From Erpobdella octoculata (taxonomy: Eukaryota; Annelida; Clitellata; Hirudinida; Erpobdellidae): a stretch of DNA of 64,000 nucleotides. The notes beneath the pieces were generated by a model. It was not told the DNA's origin, made no database searches, and saw only the letters and a list, made by a program, of their open reading frames with translations. This document shows, piece by piece, positions 11,326-22,135 of the stretch. A program made the position numbers and the translations under genes. The stretch spans positions 44,668,277 through 44,732,276 of the forward strand of contig OZ022238.1 of assembly GCA_963978895.1 (NCBI GenBank). The letters are read 5' to 3'. The first letter of the stretch is position 1; every line of letters begins with the position of its first letter.

Positions 11326-12280
11326 GGTTTACGGAAAGTTCGCCCCCGGCTTTTCGCCCCCGGCTTTTCGCCCCCGTCATTTCGCCCCCGTTTTTTTGCC
11401 CCCGGTTTTTCGCCCCCGTTTTCTAGCCCCCAATTTTTTGCTCCCAGTTTTCGGCTCTCAGTTTTTTGTCCCTGAAAAAATTTGCTTCCGGTTTTTGTAC
11501 CCAGTTTTTCGCCCCAGTTTTCATCTTTGATTTTTTAGCATAAAGCTGAAAAGACAAATATTTTTAAAACCCACAATTTAAAACTTTCCTAGACACTTTT
11601 TCACTTTTCTCCAAAAAGTTTTAACTTTTTTTACTCAAAAAGGGATAGAGAGTCAAATCTTTCATAAAGCGTGAAACTGGGAATTAATTTTTACAAAAGC
11701 AAATAGTTATAACAATTAGTGAGTTTTTCCAGGGAAGCTCTAAATTTTTAGTGGAATATTTTTGGAGTAAAAACTGGAAAAAAGTAAAGGAAAAAAATTG
11801 AAGGTGCAAAAAAATGAGAGAAAGTATTTCCTGTAACAAACGTTGGGTGCAAAAAGTCTGGGGCAAAATTCGAAGTAGCAGATTTTCCCAAGAACAAAAG
11901 CTAACATTCTCGGAACCAAGTTTTTGGTAAAAAATCAGAAGCACAAACCTAGAGACTAACTTTTACAGAAGCCAAAAAACCGGGAGCAAACTTTCTTAAG
12001 GGCAAACCACTGAGAACAAAAACCAGAACTAAAAAACCAGGGGCGAAAAACCGAAGGTAAAAAACCGGGGGAAAAACTGGAAAAAATTTTTACCAGAGGT
12101 GAAAAACTAAGAGCAAAAGCCGGGAGAAAAAATGGGGCGAAAAGACGGGGACGAAAAAACAGGGCAAAGATACGGGGGCGAAAACCGGGGGCGAACTTTC
12201 CCAGGGGTGAAAACGCGGGGGCAAAAAACGGGGGTGAAAAAACGGGAGAGAAAAGCCGGGGGCGAACTTTCCGCATCCCA
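11326..12280 (+). mobile_element. Foldback element made of C-rich 15-bp repeats (copy 1)
   Basis: The left part repeats TTTTCGCCCCCGG-like units (about 11340-11530). The right part repeats the reverse complement, GGGGGCGAAAA (about 12000-12265), with AT-rich DNA between. Left end: GGTTTACGGAAAGTTCGCCC. Right end: GGCGAACTTTCCGCATCCCA. A second copy at 47171-47862 has the same two ends swapped, so they define one element family in opposite orientations. No coding sequence; proline- and arginine-rich frames through it are repeat artefacts. Confidence 0.6.
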
Positions 12281-12740
12281 CCCGCCATAGCGTTAAAACT
12301 AACTTTTCGACAAAACCCAACGCGACCCCTGCACAATTCTGAGGCACACTGACCTAATAATAAAACACATACAGATACAGTTTTAAAATATTATCTGCAA
12401 TCACCGAAAAGTTGTAGGGGACTAAAAATATTTAAATGCTTACCAATTATTCAGAATTATTTCAAAAGCCCGCGGTTCGAAATATAACCCCAACCGAAAG
12501 TTCAAAATTATTTAGCAATAAAAGAACGTTTAAAGTCATAGTAGAGGCACCCTTTACTTATTGTTTGACCTCAGGGGTCGTGTTACACGGCCACTGTGAC
12601 GACGCACTCGAACGATATCCAAGTTTTCCACCGCGTTAACCTTTGATTTAAAATCAACTTTAACGACCTGAAGCTTTATTAGGCAGACCAAACAAAAATT
12701 CTTATACACACTCGCACACACATACATACATGCATACATG

Positions 12741-12856
<116 letters not shown>

Positions 12857-13146
12857 CGTACATACGTATATTCATGTGTAAATACTTACATACACATGCA
12901 AAATACATACACATGCACAATACACACACACACACATAAACACAAACGCTTACACTAAAACGGAAACTATTTCTAACTTTTATGTAACTAAATATTCTTT
13001 GTCCAACGAAGTCAGAGGACAGAAATTTTTTTCCCGGCCAGAACACTTATGAACTCTTCAAAACATAACTAAGTTCTAGTTTTCAGTTTTTTATTGGTCA
13101 AGTTTAATTCATTTTTATATGTTTATCAACAAAGCTTAGATTTCTG

Positions 13147-13265
13147 GACCAGTGGCGTAACTAATACAAAGCAAGCATAAGCATTACATAGTGATAACGT
13201 CTAGAAAAACTAGACAATCGCATAGCCATGCCCCCCAAACTGTTGTGGGCCCCCACTGAAATTTT
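13147..13265 (+). mobile_element. Possible DNA-transposon end
   Basis: Begins CAGTGGCGTAACTAATAC after unrelated AT-rich DNA and runs into a GC-rich patch (CCCCCCAAACTG..GGGCCCCCAC). It is similar in style to the island at 345-436. Only one end is visible. Confidence 0.3.
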
Positions 13266-13519
13266 AAAATTAAATTGTATATGGCTTATGAAAGTGTTTA
13301 AAAAATTTTGGTACTTGCAAGTACTGAGCTTCTCTAGAAAAATTTTGGGCTCCTTATTGCAAGTACTGAGGTAAATTTCTGGCTACACGGTTGAAACTAG
13401 GGTCCCCTTTTTGAGCACTGCAATATAAATAATAAAAAAAATACAACTAAAACATACTTAAAAACTAGATATTGATATTTTGTATACATAAAGTAAAACA
13501 AGTAAAGGAAAAAACGGCG

Positions 13520-13685
13520 TCCATAATATTCTTCTTTTTACTGTTCGTCTTCCTATGTTTCGTCTCCGCATACCATTCGTCTCCTTACTATTCGTCCCTT
13601 GTTACTATTCGTCTCTTTACTGTTCGTCTTCCTACGTTTCGTCTTAAACGATTCGTCTACTACGTAGGCTACTATTCGTCCTCCT
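13520..13685 (+). repeat. Short imperfect tandem repeat with ATTCGTC/TTCGTC core
   Basis: About ten TTCGTC(T/C) words at 12-18 bp spacing, 180 bp before the tRNA array. Confidence 0.6.
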
Positions 13686-13861
13686 ACGTTATATTATTGG
13701 CATGTTATAAACAAGATTTTTCTAATTTAAAACCTTTCTTAAAAGTTAAAACACTTCTCCGCTTTGAGGTCGAATACTTGGCTGCTTTTGACCGTTCAGC
13801 CTGAAGAGACCCACTGATCACTTTTGCATAAACGTTTACTAATTGTGCATAGGATCGTGAT

Positions 13862-13945
13862 GTCAGGATGGCCGAGCGGTCTAAGGCGCTGCGTTCAGGT
13901 CGCAGTCTCGTTCTCTAGACGTTGGTTCAAATCCCACTTCTGACA
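13862..13945 (+). tRNA. tRNA-Leu(CAG), copy 1 of 94
   Basis: Anticodon CAG at 13896-13898. The left-edge copy and the most diverged: the T stem is GTTGG against CCCAC (one mismatch) and the variable arm differs at two bases. The upstream DNA has no spacer homology. Possibly the original, non-homogenised end of the array. Next copy 305 nt on. Confidence 0.8.
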
Positions 13946-14166
13946 ACTCGTTTCATGTTTATCCCCATTGGAAGTTGCAATTTAACAAATAACAACATTT
14001 TGCGCACGCTTTCTGCGCGAAGCGTGTTTATGTACTGGACACACAGTGTCTCCCCGAGATGATCTTGTAGAGTTGCCCATGCTTCAACTGACCGCAACGT
14101 CCTGGCTGGCCATGTACCTGGTAGGTTCTACCAAATGTCAAGGATACACAAGAAAAATTAACAGTT

Positions 14167-14250
14167 GTCAGGATGGCCGAGCGGTCTAAGGCGCTGCGTT
14201 CAGGTCGCAGTCTAGTTCTCTAGGCGTGGTTTCAAGTCCCACTTCTGACA
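14167..14250 (+). tRNA. tRNA-Leu(CAG), copy 2
   Basis: Anticodon at 14201-14203. The T stem reads GTGGT and the loop TTCAAGT, so the last T-stem pair is lost. The same variant recurs in copies 84, 87 and 91 near the right end. Long spacer (339). Confidence 0.8.
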
Positions 14251-14505
14251 ATTCGTTTTATGTTTTTTCCCATTGGAAGTTGCAAAGATACTATAAGCGT
14301 TGAGTTGTATCATCATCAATTTAACAAATAACAGCATTTTGCGCACGCTTTCTGCGCAAAGCGTGTTTATGTACTGGACACACAGTCTCTCCCCGAGATG
14401 ATCTTGTAGAGTTGCCCATGCTTCAACTGACCGCAACGTCCTAGCTGGCCATGTACCTGGTAGGTTCTACCAAATGTCAAGGATACACAAGAAAAATTAA
14501 CAGTT

Positions 14506-14589
14506 GTCAGGATGGCCGAGTGGTCTAAGGCGCTGCGTTCAGGTCGCAGTCTAGTTCTCTAGGCGTGGGTTCAAATCCCACTTCTGACA
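14506..14589 (+). tRNA. tRNA-Leu(CAG), copy 3
   Basis: Anticodon at 14540-14542; D loop GAGTGG instead of GAGCGG; stems intact. Followed by a truncated unit, so the next full copy is 477 nt on. Confidence 0.9.
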
Positions 14590-14725
14590 ATTCGTTTTAT
14601 GTTTTTTCCCATTGGAAGTAGCAATTTACCAAATAACAGCATTTTGCGCACGCTTTCTGCGCGAAGCGTGTTTATGTACTGGACACACAGTGTCTCCCCA
14701 AGATGATCTTGTAGAGTTGCTCATG

Positions 14726-14761
14726 GTTCTCTAGGCGTGGGTTCAAATCCCACTTCTGACA
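14726..14761 (+). pseudogene. 3' fragment of tRNA-Leu (36 nt)
   Basis: Only the variable-arm end, T arm and acceptor 3' strand remain, fused to spacer after GTTGCTCATG. Box A and the anticodon are missing; box B is kept. The same junction recurs at 15847. Confidence 0.9.
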
Positions 14762-14982
14762 ATTCGTTTTATGTTTTTTCCCATTGGAAGTAGCAATTTA
14801 ACAAATAACAGCATTTTGCGCACGCTTTCTGCGCGAAGCGTGTTTATGCACTGGACACACAGTGTCTCCCCGAGATGATCTTGTAGAGTTGCCCATGCTT
14901 CAACTGACCGCAACGTCCTAGCTGGCCATGTACCTTGTAGGTTCTACCAAATGTCAAGGATACACAAGAAAAATTAACAGTT

Positions 14983-15066
14983 GTCAGGATGGCCGAGCGG
15001 TCTAAGGCGCTGCGTTAAGGTCGCAGTCTAGTTCTCTAGGCGTGGGTTCAAATCCCACTTCTGACA
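14983..15066 (+). tRNA. tRNA-Leu(AAG), copy 4
   Basis: First AAG copy: loop TTAAGGT, anticodon at 15017-15019, all stems intact. A34 would be expected to become inosine. Short spacer (305). Confidence 0.92.
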
Positions 15067-15287
15067 ATTCGTTTTATGTTTTTTCCCATTGGAAGTAGCA
15101 ATTTACCAAATAACAGCATTTTGCGCACGCTTTCTGCGCGAAGCGTGTTTATGTACTGGACACACAGTGTCTCCCCAAGATGATCTTGTAGAGTTGCCCA
15201 TGGTTCAACTGACCGCAACGTCCTAGCTGGCCATGTGCCTGGTAGGTTCTACCAAATGTCAAGGATACACAAGAAAAATTAACAGTT

Positions 15288-15371
15288 GTCAGGATGGCCG
15301 AGCGGTCTAAGGCGCTGCGTACAGGTCGCAGTCTAGTTCTCTAGGCGTGGGTTCAAATCCCACTTCTGACA
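15288..15371 (+). tRNA. tRNA-Leu(CAG) with A33, copy 5
   Basis: The anticodon loop reads TACAGGT: the invariant U33 is A, which should impair the U-turn. Anticodon at 15322-15324. Likely a damaged copy. Long spacer. Confidence 0.75.
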
Positions 15372-15626
15372 ATTCGTTTTATGTTTTTTCCCACTGGAAG
15401 TAGCAAAGATACTATAAGCGTTGAGTTGTATCATCATCAATTTAACAAATAACAGCATTTTGCGTACTCTTTCTACGCGAAGCCTGTTTATGTACTGGAC
15501 ACACAGTGTCTCCCCGAGATGATCTTGTAGAGTTGCCCATGCTTCAACTGACCGCAACGTCCTAGCTGGCCATGTACCTGGTAGGTTCTACCAAATGTCA
15601 AGGATACACAAGAAAAATTAACAGTT

Positions 15627-15710
15627 GTCAGGATGGCCGAGTGGTCTAAGGCGCTGCGTTCAGGTCGCAGTCTAGTTCTCTAGGCGTGGGTTCAAATCCC
15701 ACTTCTGACA
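15627..15710 (+). tRNA. tRNA-Leu(CAG), copy 6
   Basis: Anticodon at 15661-15663; GAGTGG D loop like copy 3, of which it is the 1121-bp duplicate. Truncated unit follows. Confidence 0.9.
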
Positions 15711-15846
15711 ATTCGTTTTATGTTTTTTCCCATTGGAAGTAGCAATTTACCAAATAACAGCATTTTGCGCACGCTTTCTGCGCGAAGCGTGTTTATGTAC
15801 TGGACACACAGTGTCTCCCCAAGATGATCTTGTAGAGTTGCTCATG

Positions 15847-15882
15847 GTTCTCTAGGCGTGGGTTCAAATCCCACTTCTGACA
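15847..15882 (+). pseudogene. 3' fragment of tRNA-Leu (36 nt)
   Basis: Same breakpoint as the fragment at 14726, 1121 bp downstream, so it arose once and was duplicated with its neighbours. Confidence 0.9.
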
Positions 15883-16103
15883 ATTCGTTTTATGTTTTTT
15901 CCCATTGGAAGTAGCAATTTACCAAATAACAGCATTTTGCGCACGCTTTCTGCGCGAAGCGTGTTTATGTACTGGACACACAGTGTCTCCCCAAGATGAT
16001 CTTGTAGAGTTGCCCATGCTTCAACTGACCGCAACGTCCTAGCTGGCCATGTGCCTGGTAGGTTCTACCAAATGTCAAGGATACACAAGAGAAATTAACA
16101 GTT

Positions 16104-16187
16104 GTCAGGATGGCCGAGCGGTCTAAGGCGCTGCGTTCAGGTCGCAGTCTAGTTCTCTAGGCGTGGGTTCAAATCCCACTTCTGACA
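16104..16187 (+). tRNA. tRNA-Leu(CAG), copy 7
   Basis: Consensus copy; anticodon at 16138-16140. Upstream spacer has GAGAAATTAACAGTT instead of GAAAAATTAACAGTT. Confidence 0.95.
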
Positions 16188-16408
16188 ATTCGTTTTATGT
16201 TTTTTCCCATTGGAAGTAGCAATTTAACAAATAACAGCATTTTGCGCACGCTTTCTGCGTGAAGCGTGTTTATGTACTGGACACACAGTGTCTCCCCGAG
16301 ATGATCTTGTAGAGTTGCCCATGCTTCAACTGACCGCAACGTCCTAGCTGGCCATGTACCTGGTAGGTTCTACTAAATGTCAAGGATACACAAGAAAAAT
16401 TAACAGTT

Positions 16409-16492
16409 GTCAGGATGGCCGAGTGGTCTTATGCGCTGCGTTCAGGTCGCAGTCTAGTTCTCTAGGCGTGGGTTCAAATCCCACTTCTGACA
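16409..16492 (+). tRNA. tRNA-Leu(CAG), D-arm variant, copy 8
   Basis: First of 14 copies with GAGTGGTCTTATGC in the D arm: C12 faces U23, leaving a 2-bp D stem. Anticodon at 16443-16445; other stems intact. Confidence 0.8.
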
Positions 16493-16713
16493 ATTCGTTT
16501 TATGTTTTTTCCCATTGGAAGTAGCAATTTACCAAATAACAGCATTTTGCGCACGCTTTCTGCGCGAAACGTGTTTATGTACTGGACACACAGTGTCTCC
16601 CCAAGATGATCTTGTAGAGTTGCCCATGCTTCAACTGACCGCAACGTCCTAGCTGGCCATGTACCTGGTAGGTTTTACCAAATGTCAAGGATACACAAGA
16701 AAAATTAACAGTT

Positions 16714-16797
16714 GTCAGGATGGCCGAGCGGTCTAAGGCGCTGCGTTCAGGTCGCAGTCTAGTTCTCTAGGCGTGGGTTCAAATCCCACTTCTGACA
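16714..16797 (+). tRNA. tRNA-Leu(CAG), copy 9
   Basis: Consensus copy; anticodon at 16748-16750. The downstream poly-T is one T shorter (338-bp unit), shared with copies 47 and 68. Confidence 0.95.
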
Positions 16798-17051
16798 ATT
16801 CGTTTTATGTTTTTCCCACTGGAAGTAGCAAAGATACTATAAGCGTTGAGTTGTATCATCATCAATTTAACAAATAACAGCATTTTGCGTACTCTTTCTA
16901 CGCGAAGCCTGTTTATGTACTGGACACACAGTGTCTCCCCGAGATTATCTTGTAGAGTTGCCCATGCTTCAACTGACCGCAACGTCCTAGCTGGCCATGT
17001 ACCTGGTAGGTTCTACCAAATGTCAAGGATACACAAGAAAAATTAACAGTT

Positions 17052-17135
17052 GTCAGGATGGCCGAGTGGTCTTATGCGCTGCGTTCAGGTCGCAGTCTAG
17101 TTCTCTAGGCGTGGGTTCAAATCCCACTTCTGACA
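17052..17135 (+). tRNA. tRNA-Leu(CAG), D-arm variant, copy 10
   Basis: C12/U23 mismatch class. Anticodon at 17086-17088. Confidence 0.8.
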
Positions 17136-17356
17136 ATTCGTTTTATGTTTTTTCCCATTGGAAGTAGCAATTTACCAAATAACAGCATTTTGCGCACGCT
17201 TTCTGCGCGAAGCGTGTTTATGTACTGGACACACAGTGTCTCCCCGAGATTATCTTGTAGAGTTGCCCATGCTTCAACTGACCGCAACGTCCTAGCTGGC
17301 CATGTACCTGGTAGGTTCTACCAAATGTCAAGGATACACAAGAAAAATTAACAGTT

Positions 17357-17440
17357 GTCAGGATGGCCGAGCGGTCTAAGGCGCTGCGTTGAGAACGCAG
17401 TCTAGTTCTCTAGGCGTGGGTTCAAATCCCACTTCTGACA
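17357..17440 (+). tRNA. tRNA-Leu(GAG), copy 11
   Basis: Loop TTGAGAA, anticodon GAG at 17391-17393, with the 3' side of the loop also changed (GGT to GAA). GAG leucine tRNAs are not normally used by animals, which use A34/I34 for this box. Stems intact. Confidence 0.8.
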
Positions 17441-17661
17441 ATTCGTTTTATGTTTTTTCCCATTGGAAGTAGCAATTTAACAAATAACAGCATTTTGCGC
17501 ACGCTTTCTGCGTGAAGCGTGTTTATGTACTGGACACACAGTGTCTCCCCGAGATGATCTTGTAGAGTTGCCCATGCTTCAACTGACCGCAACGTCCTAG
17601 CTGGCCATGTACCTGGTAGGTTTTACCAAATGTCAAGGATACACAAGAAAAATTAACAGTT

Positions 17662-17745
17662 GTCAGGATGGCCGAGCGGTCTAAGGCGCTGCGTTCAGGT
17701 CGCAGTCTAGTTCTCTAGGCGTGGGTTCAAATCCCACTTCTGACA
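17662..17745 (+). tRNA. tRNA-Leu(CAG), copy 12
   Basis: Consensus copy; anticodon at 17696-17698; long spacer. Confidence 0.95.
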
Positions 17746-18000
17746 ATTCGTTTTATGTTTTTTCCCACTGGAAGTAGCAAAGATACTATAAGCGTTGAGT
17801 TGTATCATCATCAATTTAACAAATAACAGCATTTTGCGCACGCTTTCTGCGTGAAGCGTGTTTATGTACTGGACACACAGTGTCTCCCCGAGATGATCTT
17901 GTAGAGTTGCCCATGCTTCAACTGACCGCAACGTCCTAGCTGGCCATGTGCCTGGTAGGTTCTACCAAATGTCAAGGATACACAAGAAAAATTAACAGTT

Positions 18001-18084
18001 GTCAGGATGGCCGAGCGGTCTAAGGCGCTGCGTTAAGGTCGCAGTCTAGTTCTCTAGGCGTGGGTTCAAATCCCACTTCTGACA
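18001..18084 (+). tRNA. tRNA-Leu(AAG), copy 13
   Basis: Anticodon at 18035-18037. First gene of the 5-gene, 1593-bp block that is repeated from 19594. Confidence 0.95.
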
Positions 18085-18305
18085 ATTCGTTTTATGTTTT
18101 TTCCCATTGGAAGTAGCAATTTAACAAATAACAGCATTTTGCGTACTCTTTCTACGCGAAGCCTGTTTATGTACTGGACACACAGTGTCTCCCCGAGATG
18201 ATCTTGTAGAGTTGCCCATGCTTCAACTGACCGCAACGTCCTAGCTGGCCATGTACCTGGTAGGTTCTACCAAATGTCAAGGATACACAAGAAAAATTAA
18301 CAGTT

Positions 18306-18389
18306 GTCAGGATGGCCGAGTGGTCTTATGCGCTGCGTTCAGGTCGCAGTCTAGTTCTCTAGGCGTGGGTTCAAATCCCACTTCTGACA
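18306..18389 (+). tRNA. tRNA-Leu(CAG), D-arm variant, copy 14
   Basis: C12/U23 class; anticodon at 18340-18342. Confidence 0.8.
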
Positions 18390-18644
18390 ATTCGTTTTAT
18401 GTTTTTTCCCACTGGAAGTAGCAAAGATACTATAAGCGTTGAGTTGTATCATCATCAATTTAACAAATAACAGCATTTTGCGCACGCTTTCTGCGTGAAG
18501 CGTGTTTATGTACTGGACACACAGTGTCTCCCCGAGATGATCTTGTAGAGTTGCCCATGCTTCAACTGACCGCAACGTCCTAGCTGGCCATGTGCCTGGT
18601 AGGTTCTACCAAATGTCAAGGATACACAAGAAAAATTAACAGTT

Positions 18645-18728
18645 GTCAGGATGGCCGAGCGGTCTAAGGCGCTGCGTTCAGGTCGCAGTCTAGTTCTCTA
18701 GGCGTGGGTTCAAATCCCACTTCTGACA
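18645..18728 (+). tRNA. tRNA-Leu(CAG), copy 15
   Basis: Consensus; anticodon at 18679-18681; long spacer. Confidence 0.95.
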
Positions 18729-18983
18729 ATTCGTTTTATGTTTTTTCCCACTGGAAGTAGCAAAGATACTATAAGCGTTGAGTTGTATCATCATCAATTT
18801 AACAAATAACAGCATTTTGCGCACGCTTTCTGCGTGAAGCGTGTTTATGTACTGGACACACAGTGTCTCCCCGAGATGATCTTGTAGAGTTGCCCATGCT
18901 TCAACTGACCGCAACGTCCTAGCTGGCCATGTGCCTGGTAGGTTCTACCAAATGTCAAGGATACACAAGAAAAATTAACAGTT

Positions 18984-19067
18984 GTCAGGATGGCCGAGCG
19001 GTCTAAGGCGCTGCGTTAAGGTCGCAGTCTAGTTCTCTAGGCGTGGGTTCAAATCCCACTTCTGACA
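18984..19067 (+). tRNA. tRNA-Leu(AAG), copy 16
   Basis: Anticodon at 19018-19020; short spacer. Confidence 0.95.
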
Positions 19068-19288
19068 ATTCGTTTTATGTTTTTTCCCATTGGAAGTAGC
19101 AATTTAACAAATAACAGCATTTTGCGTACTCTTTCTACGCGAAGCCTGTTTATGTACTGGACACACAGTGTCTCCCCGAGATGATCTTGTAGAGTTGCCC
19201 ATGCTTCAACTGACCGCAACGTCCTAGCTGGCCATGTACCTGGTAGGTTCTACCAAATGTCAAGGATACACAAGAAAAATTAACAGTT

Positions 19289-19372
19289 GTCAGGATGGCC
19301 GAGTGGTCTTATGCGCTGCGTTCAGGTCGCAGTCTAGTTCTCTAGGCGTGGGTTCAAATCCCACTTCTGACA
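19289..19372 (+). tRNA. tRNA-Leu(CAG), D-arm variant, copy 17
   Basis: C12/U23 class; anticodon at 19323-19325. Last gene of the first 1593-bp block. Confidence 0.8.
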
Positions 19373-19593
19373 ATTCGTTTTATGTTTTTTCCCATTGGAA
19401 GTAGCAATTTACCAAATAACAGCATTTTGCGCACGCTTTCTGCGCGAAGCGTGTTTATGTACTGGACACACAGTGTCTCCCCAAGATGATCTTGTAGAGT
19501 TGCCCATGCTTCAACTGACCGCAACGTCCTAGCTGGCCATGTGCCTGGTAGGTTCTACCAAATGTCAAGGATACACAAGAAAAATTAACAGTT

Positions 19594-19677
19594 GTCAGGA
19601 TGGCCGAGCGGTCTAAGGCGCTGCGTTAAGGTCGCAGTCTAGTTCTCTAGGCGTGGGTTCAAATCCCACTTCTGACA
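19594..19677 (+). tRNA. tRNA-Leu(AAG), copy 18
   Basis: Anticodon at 19628-19630; duplicate of copy 13. Confidence 0.95.
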
Positions 19678-19898
19678 ATTCGTTTTATGTTTTTTCCCAT
19701 TGGAAGTAGCAATTTAACAAATAACAGCATTTTGCGTACTCTTTCTACGCGAAGCCTGTTTATGTACTGGACACACAGTGTCTCCCCGAGATGATCTTGT
19801 AGAGTTGCCCATGCTTCAACTGACCGCAACGTCCTAGCTGGCCATGTACCTGGTAGGTTCTACCAAATGTCAAGGATACACAAGAAAAATTAACAGTT

Positions 19899-19982
19899 GT
19901 CAGGATGGCCGAGTGGTCTTATGCGCTGCGTTCAGGTCGCAGTCTAGTTCTCTAGGCGTGGGTTCAAATCCCACTTCTGACA
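19899..19982 (+). tRNA. tRNA-Leu(CAG), D-arm variant, copy 19
   Basis: Anticodon at 19933-19935; duplicate of copy 14. Confidence 0.8.
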
Positions 19983-20237
19983 ATTCGTTTTATGTTTTTT
20001 CCCACTGGAAGTAGCAAAGATACTATAAGCGTTGAGTTGTATCATCATCAATTTAACAAATAACAGCATTTTGCGCACGCTTTCTGCGTGAAGCGTGTTT
20101 ATGTACTGGACACACAGTGTCTCCCCGAGATGATCTTGTAGAGTTGCCCATGCTTCAACTGACCGCAACGTCCTAGCTGGCCATGTGCCTGGTAGGTTCT
20201 ACCAAATGTCAAGGATACACAAGAAAAATTAACAGTT

Positions 20238-20321
20238 GTCAGGATGGCCGAGCGGTCTAAGGCGCTGCGTTCAGGTCGCAGTCTAGTTCTCTAGGCGTGG
20301 GTTCAAATCCCACTTCTGACA
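20238..20321 (+). tRNA. tRNA-Leu(CAG), copy 20
   Basis: Anticodon at 20272-20274; duplicate of copy 15. Confidence 0.95.
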
Positions 20322-20576
20322 ATTCGTTTTATGTTTTTTCCCACTGGAAGTAGCAAAGATACTATAAGCGTTGAGTTGTATCATCATCAATTTAACAAAT
20401 AACAGCATTTTGCGCACGCTTTCTGCGTGAAGCGTGTTTATGTACTGGACACACAGTGTCTCCCCGAGATGATCTTGTAGAGTTGCCCATGCTTCAACTG
20501 ACCGCAACGTCCTAGCTGGCCATGTGCCTGGTAGGTTCTACCAAATGTCAAGGATACACAAGAAAAATTAACAGTT

Positions 20577-20660
20577 GTCAGGATGGCCGAGCGGTCTAAG
20601 GCGCTGCGTTAAGGTCGCAGTCTAGTTCTCTAGGCGTGGGTTCAAATCCCACTTCTGACA
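20577..20660 (+). tRNA. tRNA-Leu(AAG), copy 21
   Basis: Anticodon at 20611-20613; duplicate of copy 16. Confidence 0.95.
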
Positions 20661-20881
20661 ATTCGTTTTATGTTTTTTCCCATTGGAAGTAGCAATTTAA
20701 CAAATAACAGCATTTTGCGTACTCTTTCTACGCGAAGCCTGTTTATGTACTGGACACACAGTGTCTCCCCGAGATGATCTTGTAGAGTTGCCCATGCTTC
20801 AACTGACCGCAACGTCCTAGCTGGCCATGTACCTGGTAGGTTCTACCAAATGTCAAGGATACACAAGAAAAATTAACAGTT

Positions 20882-20965
20882 GTCAGGATGGCCGAGTGGT
20901 CTTATGCGCTGCGTTCAGGTCGCAGTCTAGTTCTCTAGGCGTGGGTTCAAATCCCACTTCTGACA
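20882..20965 (+). tRNA. tRNA-Leu(CAG), D-arm variant, copy 22
   Basis: Anticodon at 20916-20918; duplicate of copy 17. Confidence 0.8.
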
Positions 20966-21186
20966 ATTCGTTTTATGTTTTTTCCCATTGGAAGTAGCAA
21001 TTTACCAAATAACAGCATTTTGCGCACGCTTTCTGCGCGAAGCGTGTTTATGTACTGGACACACAGTGTCTCCCCAAGATGATCTTGTAGAGTTGCCCAT
21101 GCTTCAACTGACCGCAACGTCCTAGCTGGCCATGTGCCTGGCAGGTTCTACCAAATGTCAAGGATACACAAGAAAAATTAGCAGTT

Positions 21187-21270
21187 GTCAGGATGGCCGA
21201 GCGGTCTAAGGTGCTGCGTTAAGGTCGCAGTCTAGTTCTCTAGGCGTGGGTTCAAATCCCACTTCTGACA
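21187..21270 (+). tRNA. tRNA-Leu(AAG), copy 23
   Basis: Anticodon at 21221-21223. C25 is T, giving a G10-U25 wobble in the D stem. Confidence 0.9.
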
Positions 21271-21491
21271 ATTCGTTTTATGTTTTTTCCCATTGGAAGT
21301 AGCAATTTAACAAATAACAGCATATTGCGCACGCTTTCTGCGTGAAGCGTGTTTATGTACTGGACACACAGTGTCTCCCCGAGATGATCTTGTAGAGTTG
21401 CCCATGCTTCAACTGACCGCAACGTCCTAGCTGGCCATGTACCTGGTAGGTTTTACCAAATGTCAAGGATACACAAGAAAAATCAACAGTT

Positions 21492-21575
21492 GTCAGGATG
21501 GCCGAGCGGTCTAAGGCGCTGCGTTCAGGTCGCAGTCTAGTTCTCTAGGCGTGTGTTCAAATCCCACTTCTGACA
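21492..21575 (+). tRNA. tRNA-Leu(CAG), copy 24
   Basis: Anticodon at 21526-21528. T stem GTGTG has one mismatch to CCCAC. Long spacer. Confidence 0.82.
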
Positions 21576-21830
21576 ATTCGTTTTATGTTTTTTCCCACTG
21601 GAAGTAGCAAAGATACTATAAGCGTTGAGTTGTATCATCATCAATTTAACAAATAACAGCATTTTGCGTACTCTTTCTACGCGAAGCCTGTTTATGTACT
21701 GGACACACAGTGTCTCGCCGAGATGATCTTGTAGAGTTGCCCTTGCTTCAACTGACCGCAACGTCCTAGCTGGCCATGTGCCTGGTAGGTTCTACCAAAT
21801 GTCAAGGATACACAAGAAAAATTAACAGTT

Positions 21831-21914
21831 GTCAGGATGGCCGAGCGGTCTAAGGCGCTGCGTTGAGGTCGCAGTCTAGTTCTCTAGGCGTGGGTTCAAA
21901 TCCCACTTCTGACA
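21831..21914 (+). tRNA. tRNA-Leu(GAG), copy 25
   Basis: Loop TTGAGGT, anticodon GAG at 21865-21867, otherwise consensus. Second and independent-looking GAG copy (compare copy 11, which also changed the 3' side of the loop). Confidence 0.85.
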
Positions 21915-22135
21915 ATTCGTTTTATGTTTTTTCCCTTTGGAAGTAGCAATTTAACAAATAACAGCATTTTGCGCACGCTTTCTGCGTGAAGCGTGTTTAT
22001 GTACTGGACACACAGTGTCTCCCCGAGATGATCTTGTAGAGTTGCCCATGCTTCAACTGACCGCAACGTCCTAGCTGGCCATGTACCTGGTAGGTTTTAC
22101 CAAATGTCAAGGATACACAAGAAAAATTAACAGTT

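Larger units (their letters stand above)
18001..21186 (+). repeat. 5-gene higher-order block x2 (1593 bp each)
   Basis: 18001-19593 and 19594-21186 have the same gene order (AAG, D-variant, CAG, AAG, D-variant) and identical spacings 305-339-339-305-305. Confidence 0.9.

Noticed and set aside
11324..12347. Pro/Phe/Arg-rich reading frames on both strands (also 47170-47905)
   Set aside because: Translations of the C-rich 15-bp repeats of the foldback element, open in several frames at once.
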